Source: an uncultured Pelagibacteraceae bacterium (lineage in GTDB: Bacteria > Pseudomonadota > Alphaproteobacteria > Pelagibacterales > Pelagibacteraceae). From it: 64,000 nt of DNA. The position numbers and the translations under genes were made by a program. How positions within the stretch are numbered: position 1 is the first letter of the stretch; every line of letters begins with the position of its first letter. The stretch lies in NCBI GenBank assembly GCA_902628635.1, contig CACONQ010000001.1, positions 62,001-126,000 of the forward strand. Reading direction: 5' to 3'. Below the pieces are notes generated by a model. That model worked only from the letters and a program-made list of their open reading frames with translations. It ran no database searches and had not been told where the DNA came from. Positions 48,274-57,790 of the stretch are shown in pieces.

Positions 48274-49098
48274 TCCTTCAACAAAAGAAGGAAATTTAAG
48301 CTTATATTTAAAGAATTTTTTCATTTTATCGTTATTAACTTTTTTTGAGTCTCTATAAAAATTTTTGAGCATGCCGTCTTGTAGTTTGTCTGGTGCGATT
48401 TTTTCAGGAATTTTAATTTTTAATAACTCAGCTGCAAAAGTAGTAATTTCCTCAGTGGATGCAGGTCTGTCATCTGATATATTAAAAATTTCACCTCCCT
48501 TAAAGTTCACCATCGACTTAACCAAAATATTAGTAATATCGTCTAGGTGTATTCTTGAAAAAAAATGATTTTTTTTATCAATTATTTTTGCACTTCCATT
48601 TTCAAGTCTTTTCAAAATATTATTAGAGTTTGAATAGATACCTGAAAGTCTAAAAATTTGAATAGGAAGATTTGACTCCTTATATATTGAAATCCACTTA
48701 TTCTCAGCAGCCAATCGACTTATTCCATTTTCAGAAGTTGGTTTCGTTAAACTTTTTTCATTTACCCAGTCCCCATTGTGGTCTCCATAAACACTTGTTG
48801 CAGATAAATATGTAATCCACTTAGCTTTAATTTTTTTTAATTCACTTTCAAAGTGTTTAAAGACTATATCTTCTCCATTAATTGGAGGAATTGATATTAA
48901 AATAAAATCTGCTTCATGTATTTTTTCAACTATTTTTGAATCAAAGTAGTTTTCATTTAATTCAAAAATATTATGAGTATTATTTATGTTTTTTGGTGAC
49001 CTGGAAGTGTAACTAAGATTTATTTTATTTTTTTTGGAAAGTTCATTTATAAAATTTACTGCAACTTGTCCGTAGCCGAAGCAAAAAATATTTACCAC
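48244..49098 (-). CDS. NAD(P)-dependent epimerase/dehydratase-like SDR protein
   Basis: 284 residues of the extended SDR type, YeeZ-like. The nucleotide loop reads FCFGYGQVAVNF (GxGxxA variant); the central SATSVYGDHNGDWVNE has the SDR Tyr region but the Lys spacing is not classical; RLSGIYSNSNN and RIHLDDITNIL follow. It starts with GTG one base after the gltB stop region, so it is likely co-transcribed with gltD-gltB. Substrate unknown. Confidence 0.8.
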   Translation of the reverse strand: MVNIFCFGYGQVAVNFINELSKKNKINLSYTSRSPKNINNTHNIFELNENYFDSKIVEKIHEADFILISIPPINGEDIVFKHFESELKKIKAKWITYLSATSVYGDHNGDWVNEKSLTKPTSENGISRLAAENKWISIYKESNLPIQIFRLSGIYSNSNNILKRLENGSAKIIDKKNHFFSRIHLDDITNILVKSMVNFKGGEIFNISDDRPASTEEITTFAAELLKIKIPEKIAPDKLQDGMLKNFYRDSKKVNNDKMKKFFKYKLKFPSFVEGLKFIKDKNF

Positions 49099-49099
49099 T

Positions 49100-52000
49100 T
49101 TAACTAACTTTTTTAATTGTAGATTTTGTTGTAATTGGATGTTTTAATTTATCTAACATTTCCTTAGGGCATACCTGTACAAAATTTAAAATTTCCTTGT
49201 CAAAATTTTTGATAATTTCATTTGATAATTTTGAATTTGTCTCTTTTGAATGCTCATCAATAATATTTTTTAAAAACTCTTTCCAGTATTCAGTTTCAAC
49301 ATTTTGCCAAACTACTGTTTCAGGATTAACTTTTTTCTCAAATTGTTTACTTTTATCGTAGATAAATGCCATACCACCAGTCATACCAGCAGCAAAGTTA
49401 TCACCAACCTCGCCTAGTATAATAATTGATCCACCTGTCATATATTCACATCCATTCGAGTCACATCCTTCAATAACCGAAGTTGCACCTGAATTTCTTA
49501 CAGCAAATCGTTCGCCTGCCTGTCCTGCAGCAAAAAGTTTTCCCGATGTAGCTCCATATAAAACTGTATTTCCAATAATTGTATTTTCAGATGAAACTAG
49601 ATTACTTTCATCTGCTAATTTAATTGATATTGTTGCTCCAGATAATCCTTTAGCTACATAATCGTTAGCATCACCTTTCAAAACTAATTTTAGTCCTTTC
49701 ATTGCAAACGCTCCGAATGATTGTCCCGCAGAACCTTTGAAATTTAGAGTTAAAAATCCCTCATCTAACTTATCATGCCCAAACTTTTTATATAAATTAT
49801 GTGATATTCTTGTTCCAACAGCTCTATGCGTGTTTTCAATTTCAAATTCTTTAATTATTTTTTTAGGATTATCTAAATGATTTTCAATTTCAGGCCATAT
49901 GTTTTGATCAAGAGTATTTGGCACGTCATTAATAATTTGTTTTTCACAATATCTCTTATTTTCACCTGGATCAGCTTGAACAAAGAGTGGGTTAAGATCA
50001 AGATCATCCAAATTAGCTGATGCTTTGCTTACTTGTCTTAATAGATCAGTTCTGCCAATTACATCATTTAAAGATTTAAAACCTAATTCTGCTAGAATTT
50101 CACGAACTTCAGTTGCAATAAAAGTAAACAAATTTACAACTTTTTCAGGAGTTCCAGTAAATTTTTCTCTAAGTTTATCATCTTGTGTACAAACTCCTAC
50201 TGGACAAGTATTGGAATGACACTGTCTTACCATTATACATCCCATAGCTACTAGAGCAGTTGTCGCCACTCCAAATTCTTCAGCACCCATCATTGCTGCT
50301 ATAACAACATCTCTTCCAGTTTTTATCCCTCCATCAGTTCTCAAAGTAACGCTGTGCCTTAAATTATTTAAAGTTAAAACTTGATTAGCTTCAGTCAAAC
50401 CCATCTCCCAAGGTACTCCAACATACTTAACACTTGTTTGAGGACTTGCGCCTGTTCCACCATTATGTCCTGAAATTAAAATAATATCTGCTTTTGCTTT
50501 TGCTACTCCTGCAGCAATTGTTCCAATTCCTGATGATGCAACCAATTTTACGCCAACTCTTGCTTTAGGATTTATTTGTTTAAGATCATAAATTAATTGT
50601 GCCAAATCCTCAATTGAGTAAATGTCGTGATGTGGTGGTGGAGAAATCAATGTAACTCCAGGTGTTGAGTGTCTTAATCTTGCAATTTCTGCTGAAACTT
50701 TAAAACCAGGTAATTGTCCACCCTCCCCAGGTTTTGCACCTTGTGCCATTTTTATTTCTATTTCATTACAATTATTTAGATAATTAATCGTTACTCCAAA
50801 CCTGGCTGATGCTATTTGTTTAACTCTTGAATTTGCACTATCCCCATTTTCCATTTTGGTGAACCTTTTTTCATCTTCACCGCCTTCTCCACTGCAAGAA
50901 GCACCTCTTATCCTATTCATTCCAATTGCAAGAGTTTCATGAGCCTCTTTTGATAATGCACCATGAGACATGCTTCCACTTCCAAATCTTTTTAGGATAT
51001 TTTCAATAGGTTCTACTTCAGATATATCTATTGATTTATTCAAATATCTTTTTCTAAAGTCAATTAAATCTCTTAAATTAATTGGAGGTAGATTATAAAT
51101 ACCCTCAGCATATTTTTTGTAAACTGTATAAGATCCACTCCCAACTGCACTTTGAAGCATATGGATTAATTTACCTTGGTACTGATGTAACTCACCATTT
51201 TTTCGATAACGATAAATTCCCCCAATCGGTAAAACACTGTCCTCGCTTTCAAATGCCTCATCATGAATTACTCTTATTTTTTTTTCAATTCCAGTCAGAC
51301 CGATACCAGAAATTTTAGATACAACTCCTGGAAAATAATCAGAAACAATCGTTCTACTCAAGCCAACAGTTTCAAAGTTACAACCTCCTCGATAGGAACT
51401 TAGAACAGAAATTCCCATTTTTGACATTATTTTTAACAAACCACTATTCACTGATTTAATGTATCTTTTGATACAATCTTCATACTCAAAGTTACCAAAT
51501 AATTTTTTTTCAAATCTTTGATATAGACAATCAAGTGCCAAATATGGATTTACTGTTGTTGCTCCTACGCCTAAAAGGGTTGCAAAAGAGTGTGTATCTA
51601 AAGCTTCTCCTGTTTGTACATTTATAGACACATACCCTCTTAATTTATTATTTATTAGGTAAGAATTAATAGCACCAACAGACAATAGCATTGGAATAGG
51701 AAGTCTTTTTTCGGAGATATTTTTATCAGACAAAATTAATTGTTTAACTCCTTTTCTAACCTCAATTTCAGCTTCTTTTTGTATTCTTTCTAATGCAACC
51801 TCTAAATTTTCACTTTTTTCAAATGTACAATCTATTTCATAAGAGTTTTTGCCAAAATAATTTATAAATTTTTTGAGTTGAGAATTAGATAAAATAGGTG
51901 AGTCTAAAACATAGATATTATCCTTAGTAAGATTATCAAAATTTAATATATTTCCTAAGTTACCAAATCTCGTTTTTAAACTCATAACTTTATTTTCTCT

Positions 52001-53605
52001 CAAAGAATCGATGGGTGGATTAGTAACTTGGCTAAAATTTTGTCTAAAAAAGTGATATAAGGGTCGATACTTATCTGAAAGCACAGCTAGGGGTGTATCA
52101 TCACCCATTGAACCTGTTGCTTCTTTAGCATCTTCAGCCATTGGATGCAAAATAAGTTCTAAGTCCTCTAAGCTTATACCAAAAGCATGTTGTCTTTTCT
52201 TTAAATCACTACCTTTAAATAAAGCTTTTTCATTTGAAACTGTAATTTTTTTATCTAGATCAATTATTTGACTATTAAAATGTTTATATTCTTTTGCGAG
52301 ATAATTTTTTATCTTCTCATTAGTAAATAATTTTCCTTTTTCAATTCTTACACCAATTATTTCTCCTGGTCCTAATCGCCCTTTGGCTAATATTTTTTTT
52401 TCATTTAATTTAATCATTCCTGTCTCAGAACCTGCAAACAAAAATTTATCTTTTGTGATAGTGTATCTAAGTGGTCTCAAACCATTTCTGTCATTAGCTG
52501 CTATTACCCACTCGTTATCAGTTCCTGCAATTGCTGCTGGTCCATCCCATGGTTCCATAGTACTGTTTAAAAAATTAAATAGTTGTTGATGATCTTTTGA
52601 TAAAACTTTACTTTTTTTTGACCATGCATCTGGGACCAACATAAGTTTAGCAAGTGGAGCAGGTTGTCCTGATATATTTAACAACTCAAATACATTATCT
52701 AGTGCTGCTGAGTCCGATGTTCCTGGTTGAATAACTGGTTTCAAATTCTCTATATCTTCAAATAAATTACTATCCATTTCTTGCTCATGGACTTTCATCC
52801 AATTTTTGTTTCCTCTAAAAGTGTTTATCTCACCATTATGTGCGATGGCACGGAAAGGTTGGGCTAAATCCCAACTTGGTGCGGTATTGGTCGAAAATCT
52901 TTGATGAAAAATAGCAAATCTGGAGACAAAACGTTCGTCTTGTAAATCAATATAAAAATCAGATATCGACTCCGCCAAAAACATACCTTTGTAAATAATT
53001 GATTTTGAGCTTAAAGAACAAATATAAAATCCACTTAACGATTTTTTAATTGCCTCGTTTTCAATTTTTCTTCTTGTCTCATAAAGTTTTCTCTCTAGGT
53101 TTTTGCCACTTAATTCCTTTATGTTATGTTTAAATAGAACCTGAGCAATTTCAGGTCTTGTTCTGTCTGCTTTCTCTCCCAATACTTTTGGATTTACAGG
53201 TACTTGTCTCCATCCATAAATGCTAAAGTTACTTTTTGTTAATTCACTCTCAACAATAGTTCTGCATGTTTCCTGCGCATCAAAATTATTTCTTGGCAGA
53301 AAGATCATGCCAACACAAATTTCAGTATTATCAAATTTGTGTCCAGTTATTTCAATTTTTTCTATGAAAAAATCTTTTGGAATTTCTAAATGTATACCCG
53401 CTCCATCGCCTGTTTTTCCATCTGCATCCACGGCTCCTCTGTGCCAAACAGCCTTTAAAGCTTGTATTCCATAATCAACAACTGCTCTTGATTTTTTTCC
53501 CTCCGTAGATGCAACTAAACCAACTCCACAAGCATCATGCTCCATATCTTTAGAATAAACGTTATTCTTTTTAAGGAGATCTAAGTTTTTTTTATATCTT
53601 TCCAT
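49100..53605 (-). CDS. gltB: Glutamate synthase (NADPH) large subunit
   Basis: 1501 residues. An Ntn-type glutaminase domain whose mature N-terminal Cys is C26 in EHDACGVGLVAS after a short propeptide; a central linker domain; the FMN-binding synthase domain (HGALSKEAHETLAIGMN, GEGGEDEKRFTKM, SGHNGGTGASPQTS) with the 3Fe-4S Cys cluster in CIMVRQCHSNTCPVGVC; and the C-terminal beta-helix (GSAGQSFGAFAMKGL). It converts glutamine plus 2-oxoglutarate into two glutamates. Transcribed after gltD with a one-base overlap. Confidence 0.97.
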   Translation of the reverse strand: MERYKKNLDLLKKNNVYSKDMEHDACGVGLVASTEGKKSRAVVDYGIQALKAVWHRGAVDADGKTGDGAGIHLEIPKDFFIEKIEITGHKFDNTEICVGMIFLPRNNFDAQETCRTIVESELTKSNFSIYGWRQVPVNPKVLGEKADRTRPEIAQVLFKHNIKELSGKNLERKLYETRRKIENEAIKKSLSGFYICSLSSKSIIYKGMFLAESISDFYIDLQDERFVSRFAIFHQRFSTNTAPSWDLAQPFRAIAHNGEINTFRGNKNWMKVHEQEMDSNLFEDIENLKPVIQPGTSDSAALDNVFELLNISGQPAPLAKLMLVPDAWSKKSKVLSKDHQQLFNFLNSTMEPWDGPAAIAGTDNEWVIAANDRNGLRPLRYTITKDKFLFAGSETGMIKLNEKKILAKGRLGPGEIIGVRIEKGKLFTNEKIKNYLAKEYKHFNSQIIDLDKKITVSNEKALFKGSDLKKRQHAFGISLEDLELILHPMAEDAKEATGSMGDDTPLAVLSDKYRPLYHFFRQNFSQVTNPPIDSLRENKVMSLKTRFGNLGNILNFDNLTKDNIYVLDSPILSNSQLKKFINYFGKNSYEIDCTFEKSENLEVALERIQKEAEIEVRKGVKQLILSDKNISEKRLPIPMLLSVGAINSYLINNKLRGYVSINVQTGEALDTHSFATLLGVGATTVNPYLALDCLYQRFEKKLFGNFEYEDCIKRYIKSVNSGLLKIMSKMGISVLSSYRGGCNFETVGLSRTIVSDYFPGVVSKISGIGLTGIEKKIRVIHDEAFESEDSVLPIGGIYRYRKNGELHQYQGKLIHMLQSAVGSGSYTVYKKYAEGIYNLPPINLRDLIDFRKRYLNKSIDISEVEPIENILKRFGSGSMSHGALSKEAHETLAIGMNRIRGASCSGEGGEDEKRFTKMENGDSANSRVKQIASARFGVTINYLNNCNEIEIKMAQGAKPGEGGQLPGFKVSAEIARLRHSTPGVTLISPPPHHDIYSIEDLAQLIYDLKQINPKARVGVKLVASSGIGTIAAGVAKAKADIILISGHNGGTGASPQTSVKYVGVPWEMGLTEANQVLTLNNLRHSVTLRTDGGIKTGRDVVIAAMMGAEEFGVATTALVAMGCIMVRQCHSNTCPVGVCTQDDKLREKFTGTPEKVVNLFTFIATEVREILAELGFKSLNDVIGRTDLLRQVSKASANLDDLDLNPLFVQADPGENKRYCEKQIINDVPNTLDQNIWPEIENHLDNPKKIIKEFEIENTHRAVGTRISHNLYKKFGHDKLDEGFLTLNFKGSAGQSFGAFAMKGLKLVLKGDANDYVAKGLSGATISIKLADESNLVSSENTIIGNTVLYGATSGKLFAAGQAGERFAVRNSGATSVIEGCDSNGCEYMTGGSIIILGEVGDNFAAGMTGGMAFIYDKSKQFEKKVNPETVVWQNVETEYWKEFLKNIIDEHSKETNSKLSNEIIKNFDKEILNFVQVCPKEMLDKLKHPITTKSTIKKVS

Positions 53606-55044
53606 TAAGCTACTTTTTCTTGATTAATAGTTTTTTGCTTTAAAAATTTTTTAATATTTATAGCTGCATCACGTCCATCTTTAATGGCCCATACAACTAG
53701 AGAAGCTCCTCTAATGATATCTCCTGCAGCAAATACACCAGGTAAATTTGTTTCCATGGTATCAAAATCTGTTTTAATCGTGCCCCATCTAGATACTTGA
53801 AGTTCTTTACTTCCAAAAAGTGTTGGCAAATCTTCAGGATCAAAACCCAATGCTTTGATCACCATGTCAGACTTTATTTCAAACTCTGAATCTTTTTGAA
53901 TTTCGGGTTTACGTCTACCAGTCTCATCTGGTTCTCCAAGTTTAATTTTATTTACTTTTAAGCTTTCAATTTTATTTTTTCCTATAAATTCTTTAGGTGC
54001 TGTAAGCCATACAAACTCTACTCCCTCCTCCTCAGCATTAGCCACCTCTCTAGCTGATCCAGGCATATTTTCTTTATCTCTTCGGTATAGGCATTTCACT
54101 GATTTAGCATTCTGTCTTACTGCGGTCCTTACACAGTCCATTGCGGTATCTCCGCCACCTATAACTACAATATTCTTTCCTTCTGCATTGAGTTTGCCAT
54201 TATCAAATAATTCAACTTTATCACCTAATCCTTTTTTATTGGATGCAGTAAGAAATTCCATAGCAGGAAAAATATTCTCCAAATCGTTTCCGGGTAAATC
54301 AATCTCTCTAGCTTTATAGACACCAGTTGCAATCAAAATTGCGTCATGTTTTTCTCTTAATTCCTCAAGAGTTGAGTCTTTTCCAACTTCAAAATTTTGT
54401 ACAAATTTAATCCCACTTTCCTTTAAAAGTTTTGTTCTTCTTTCAACTACAAATTTTTCAAGCTTAAAGTTTGGTATGCCATATATTAAAAGTCCTCCAG
54501 GTCTATCGTATCTATCATATATTGTTACTTTATATCCTGAGGTTCTTAATTGTTCTGCACATGCTAAGCCTGCTGGACCTGATCCGATTATTCCTATACT
54601 CTGATTAATTTCATTTTTTACTTTAATTGGTTTAATCCAACCATTCGCCCATGCATTTTCTGTTATATATTTCTCAACAGAGCCTATTGTTACGGTTCCA
54701 TGCCCTGATTGTTCGATCACACAATTCCCTTCGCATAACCTGTCTTGAGGGCATATACGACCACAAACTTCTGGCATATTGTTTGTACTTTGAGATAATT
54801 CATAGGCCTCTTTAAGCCTTCCTTCTGCGGTTAATTTAAGCCAATCTGGAATATTGTTACTTAAAGGGCAATGGACTTGGCAAAAAGGAACTCCACATTG
54901 AGAACACCTACTTGATTGTTGGGTTGCTTTTTCGTTTATAAATTCATCATAGATCTCTTTAAAATCCTCTTTTCTAAGATCAATCTCTCTCTTAGGTGGA
55001 TTTTGCTGACCTATATCAGTAAACTTTAACATTTTTTTTGACAT
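53605..55044 (-). CDS. gltD: Glutamate synthase (NADPH) small subunit
   Basis: 479 residues. N-terminal Fe-S Cys motif CSQCGVPFCQVHCPLSNNIPDWL and CGRICPQDRLCEGNCV, FAD loop GSGPAGLACAEQL, NADPH loop IGGGDTAMDC, and a C-terminal GVFAAGDIIRGASLVVWAI. It passes electrons from NADPH to GltB. Here gltD precedes gltB, the reverse of the E. coli order. The 179-nt gap to the divergent uppP gene carries its promoter; no riboswitch-like structure is evident there. Confidence 0.96.
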   Translation of the reverse strand: MSKKMLKFTDIGQQNPPKREIDLRKEDFKEIYDEFINEKATQQSSRCSQCGVPFCQVHCPLSNNIPDWLKLTAEGRLKEAYELSQSTNNMPEVCGRICPQDRLCEGNCVIEQSGHGTVTIGSVEKYITENAWANGWIKPIKVKNEINQSIGIIGSGPAGLACAEQLRTSGYKVTIYDRYDRPGGLLIYGIPNFKLEKFVVERRTKLLKESGIKFVQNFEVGKDSTLEELREKHDAILIATGVYKAREIDLPGNDLENIFPAMEFLTASNKKGLGDKVELFDNGKLNAEGKNIVVIGGGDTAMDCVRTAVRQNAKSVKCLYRRDKENMPGSAREVANAEEEGVEFVWLTAPKEFIGKNKIESLKVNKIKLGEPDETGRRKPEIQKDSEFEIKSDMVIKALGFDPEDLPTLFGSKELQVSRWGTIKTDFDTMETNLPGVFAAGDIIRGASLVVWAIKDGRDAAINIKKFLKQKTINQEKVA

Positions 55045-55223
55045 AATTTTTACTTGTATATACTAAGAAAATTGAATTTTAACTAATATTTAGGACAGTT
55101 TCTATTACCTATTTTAAGTAAAAAAATCAGTATTTATGTAGCTAATTCTTTTTTTGCATAGCACATATTCCAACATCTTATCGCTTTATTTTAAATTTAT
55201 ATAAGCTACTTAAGAATCTTTAG

Positions 55224-55991
55224 ATGTTTTCAAACTTTTTCGAATTAACTATTTTATCTGCAATTCAGGGAATTTCTGAATTTTTACCAGTAAGCTCATC
55301 TGCACATTTAATTTTAGCTAATGATATTTCAAATCTAGGGATTGGATCAATTTATCTTGATACCGGAATGCACCTAGGTTCTCTGCTAGCTGTAATCTTT
55401 TATTTCAGGAATGATTTAAAAAAAATTACTAAAAATAAAAAATTATTGTGCTTAATGATATTTGGTTCTTTGCCAACAATTTTTTTAGGTGCAATTTTAT
55501 ATTTTACAGGATTAATTAACCTCTTAAGAAATATAGAAATAATTGCATGGACAACTTTTATATTTGCTATCCTGCTATGGGTTGCTGACAAATTTAAGGT
55601 TGAAAAAAAAATAGACAGTGATCTAAATATAATATCAATTTTGCTTATTGGCTTATTCCAAATGTTATCACTTATCCCAGGCGTAAGTAGATCAGGGATT
55701 GTAATCACAGCTGGTCGTTTTTTAAATTTTGATAGATTTGAATCCACAAAAATTTCGTTCTATTTATCTATACCTGCAATTGCGGGTGCAAGTTTTTTAA
55801 CTTTAAAAGATTTAGGTTCATCAATTGTTGATAATAATATAATAATTATGCTTGGAATATGCTTTTCATTTATTTTTTCCTATCTAACGATTAAATATTT
55901 TTTAATTTATATAAAAAATTTTACTCTGTTTGCATTCATAATTTATAGAGTTATTTTATCTTTTATATTATTTTATATAATTTATATCTGA
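55224..55991 (+). CDS. uppP: Undecaprenyl-diphosphatase
   Basis: 255-residue polytopic membrane enzyme recycling the undecaprenyl carrier for peptidoglycan and O-antigen. Family motifs: SAIQGISEFLPVSSSAHLIL (catalytic Glu region and His) and LIPGVSRSGIVITAGRFL (catalytic Arg). About eight hydrophobic helices. The 3' end overlaps the convergent transporter gene by 10 nt. Confidence 0.96.
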   Translation: MFSNFFELTILSAIQGISEFLPVSSSAHLILANDISNLGIGSIYLDTGMHLGSLLAVIFYFRNDLKKITKNKKLLCLMIFGSLPTIFLGAILYFTGLINLLRNIEIIAWTTFIFAILLWVADKFKVEKKIDSDLNIISILLIGLFQMLSLIPGVSRSGIVITAGRFLNFDRFESTKISFYLSIPAIAGASFLTLKDLGSSIVDNNIIIMLGICFSFIFSYLTIKYFLIYIKNFTLFAFIIYRVILSFILFYIIYI

Positions 55992-56875
55992 GATTTTTTT
56001 AATTCAGGAATAATTTGAGAAAACAATACACCAGCGAGTATTAAACAACAGCCAATTATATTATTCAGATTTAATATCTGAGATAATACAATCCAAGCTG
56101 CGATTGCGGCAAAAACACCCTCAAGTGAAAATATTATAGCTGATGGCGTTGGTGAAATATTTTGTTGTGCATAAATTTGTAAAACAAATGCGATGCCACC
56201 TGATAAAACTCCCGCATATAATATCTGTATTTTTTGATCTAATATGTTTGCTAAAATGAATTCCTCAAACATAAGTGCGGGAACTAGTGAACAGATTGAA
56301 ACGATAAAAGTTTGGATTAAACCAACTAGTATTGGAGCATCAAACTCCTCAACTAAAATACCAATAAAAATAATATGCAGGCTCCAAAAAAGAGCACAAA
56401 TTAGTACAAGAGTATCTCCTAAGCGTACAGTTGCATCATGGAAATTTGTCAGAAGGTATGCTCCTAAAATACATAAAAATATGGATGGCCAAACACTCCA
56501 GTGAATTTTTTTTTTAAATAAAAAAAAAACAATAATTGGAACCATTGGCACGTAAAATATTGTGATGAATGCTGCATTAGCAACATCGGTAAATAGAAGC
56601 GCTACTTGTTGAAGTAAAGAAGCTAAAAATAAAAAAATACCTATTGAGATAGATAAATAAATAAATCTGTTTCTATTTTTTGATAAGACTTCACGTGTTG
56701 TTTTTTTTTCTAAAAATAAATAGAAAGGTATTAAAGCTAAAAATCCTACAAAAAATCTAGTAGTATTAAAGACATAAGGCCCAATTAGCTCCATGCCTGT
56801 ATCTTGAGCTATAAAAGTTGTTCCCCAAATAAATGTACAGAAAAATGCAGCTATCATTGATTGAGGTTTTGTCAT
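55982..56875 (-). CDS. EamA/DMT-family transporter
   Basis: 297 residues with about ten transmembrane helices in two EamA repeats (FFCTFIWGTTFIAQDTGMEL opening the first; LVLICALFWSLHIIFIGIL opening the second), ending IIGCCLILAGVLFSQI. Members export or import small metabolites such as amino acids, carboxylates or nucleotides; the substrate cannot be read from sequence. It ends one nt before the aceF ATG region, downstream of aceE-aceF on the same strand, so co-transcription is likely. Confidence 0.88.
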   Translation of the reverse strand: MTKPQSMIAAFFCTFIWGTTFIAQDTGMELIGPYVFNTTRFFVGFLALIPFYLFLEKKTTREVLSKNRNRFIYLSISIGIFLFLASLLQQVALLFTDVANAAFITIFYVPMVPIIVFFLFKKKIHWSVWPSIFLCILGAYLLTNFHDATVRLGDTLVLICALFWSLHIIFIGILVEEFDAPILVGLIQTFIVSICSLVPALMFEEFILANILDQKIQILYAGVLSGGIAFVLQIYAQQNISPTPSAIIFSLEGVFAAIAAWIVLSQILNLNNIIGCCLILAGVLFSQIIPELKKSQI

Positions 56876-57787
56876 TTAGATTGCTAACCTGTATGCAAAA
56901 TTTTTACCCAAATTTTCTTTAAGTTCATTATTAAATCTTGCTGCCTCAGCGCCATCAATAATCCTATGATCATAAGATAAAGATAAAGGTAGCATAATTC
57001 TCTCGTTAAATTTTCCTCCTGAGTGCGAATGAACTTTTCTCAACTTTCCGATCCCTAAAATGGCTACCTCAGGAAAATTAATTATAGGAGTAAAAAAAGA
57101 GCCTCCTATGCCGCCAAGGCTGGTTATAGTCATTGAGCCACCGTAAAAATCCTTTTTATCTATCTTAAGTTTTCTGCACTTATCACTTGTCGTTTTGAGT
57201 TCTTCTGCGATTTGATTAATATTTTTTTGATCCACATTTCTTATCTTTGGCACCATCAAACCATGCTCAGTATCAACAGCTATACCAATATGAAAATATT
57301 TTTTGATTGTCATTTTTCCGTTTTCTATGTCATCAATTGAACTATTAAAAGATGGAAACTTTTTTAAAGTTGCAACTAAAGCTTTAGTTATAAAAGCAAG
57401 AGGTGTTATTTTCTTTTTTTCACCAGTATGCAAATCCTTAAGTGAATTTCTAAAATTTTCCATATCTGTAACATCTGCTTCATCATGGTTTGTTACATGA
57501 GGAATCGTATTCCATGCGTGAGAAAGGTGTACAGCAGCTATTTTTTTAACTCTTGGAATATCTTTGATTTCTATCTCGCCAAAATCTGAATGGGTAAATT
57601 CTGTTTTGAACTCATTTTTACTTTGTGTATTTTTTTCTTGACCAACATGTTTAACAAATTTTTTAATATCCTCCTCAACTACTCTACCATCTCTTTGTGA
57701 ACCTAATACTAAGTTGATATTAACTCCTAATTCTCTAGCAAACTTTCTGGTTTTTGGACTTGCTGGAACTCTTTTTTTTTCATTCAT
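56876..57787 (-). CDS. aceF: Dihydrolipoamide acetyltransferase (E2) lacking a lipoyl domain
   Basis: 303 residues. It begins almost immediately with the peripheral subunit-binding domain (PASPKTRKFARELGVNINLV then RDGRVVEEDI), a ~40-residue linker, and the catalytic acetyltransferase domain (KDIPRVKKIAAVHLSHAW, GIAVDTEHGLMVPKIRNVD, SLGGIGGSFFTPIINFPEVA, and SYDHRIIDGAEAARF with the catalytic His). Typical E2 proteins have one to three lipoyl domains first; none exists here, and the upstream ORF ends 3 nt before the start, so nothing was missed. The lipoyl domain is on the neighbouring E1. Confidence 0.93.
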   Translation of the reverse strand: MNEKKRVPASPKTRKFARELGVNINLVLGSQRDGRVVEEDIKKFVKHVGQEKNTQSKNEFKTEFTHSDFGEIEIKDIPRVKKIAAVHLSHAWNTIPHVTNHDEADVTDMENFRNSLKDLHTGEKKKITPLAFITKALVATLKKFPSFNSSIDDIENGKMTIKKYFHIGIAVDTEHGLMVPKIRNVDQKNINQIAEELKTTSDKCRKLKIDKKDFYGGSMTITSLGGIGGSFFTPIINFPEVAILGIGKLRKVHSHSGGKFNERIMLPLSLSYDHRIIDGAEAARFNNELKENLGKNFAYRLAI

Positions 57788-57790
57788 AAT

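Noticed and set aside
55045-55223. Possible riboswitch between gltD and uppP
   Set aside because: No long conserved-looking stem or known riboswitch core (glycine, SAM, glutamine) could be recognised; two divergent promoters are enough to explain the gap.
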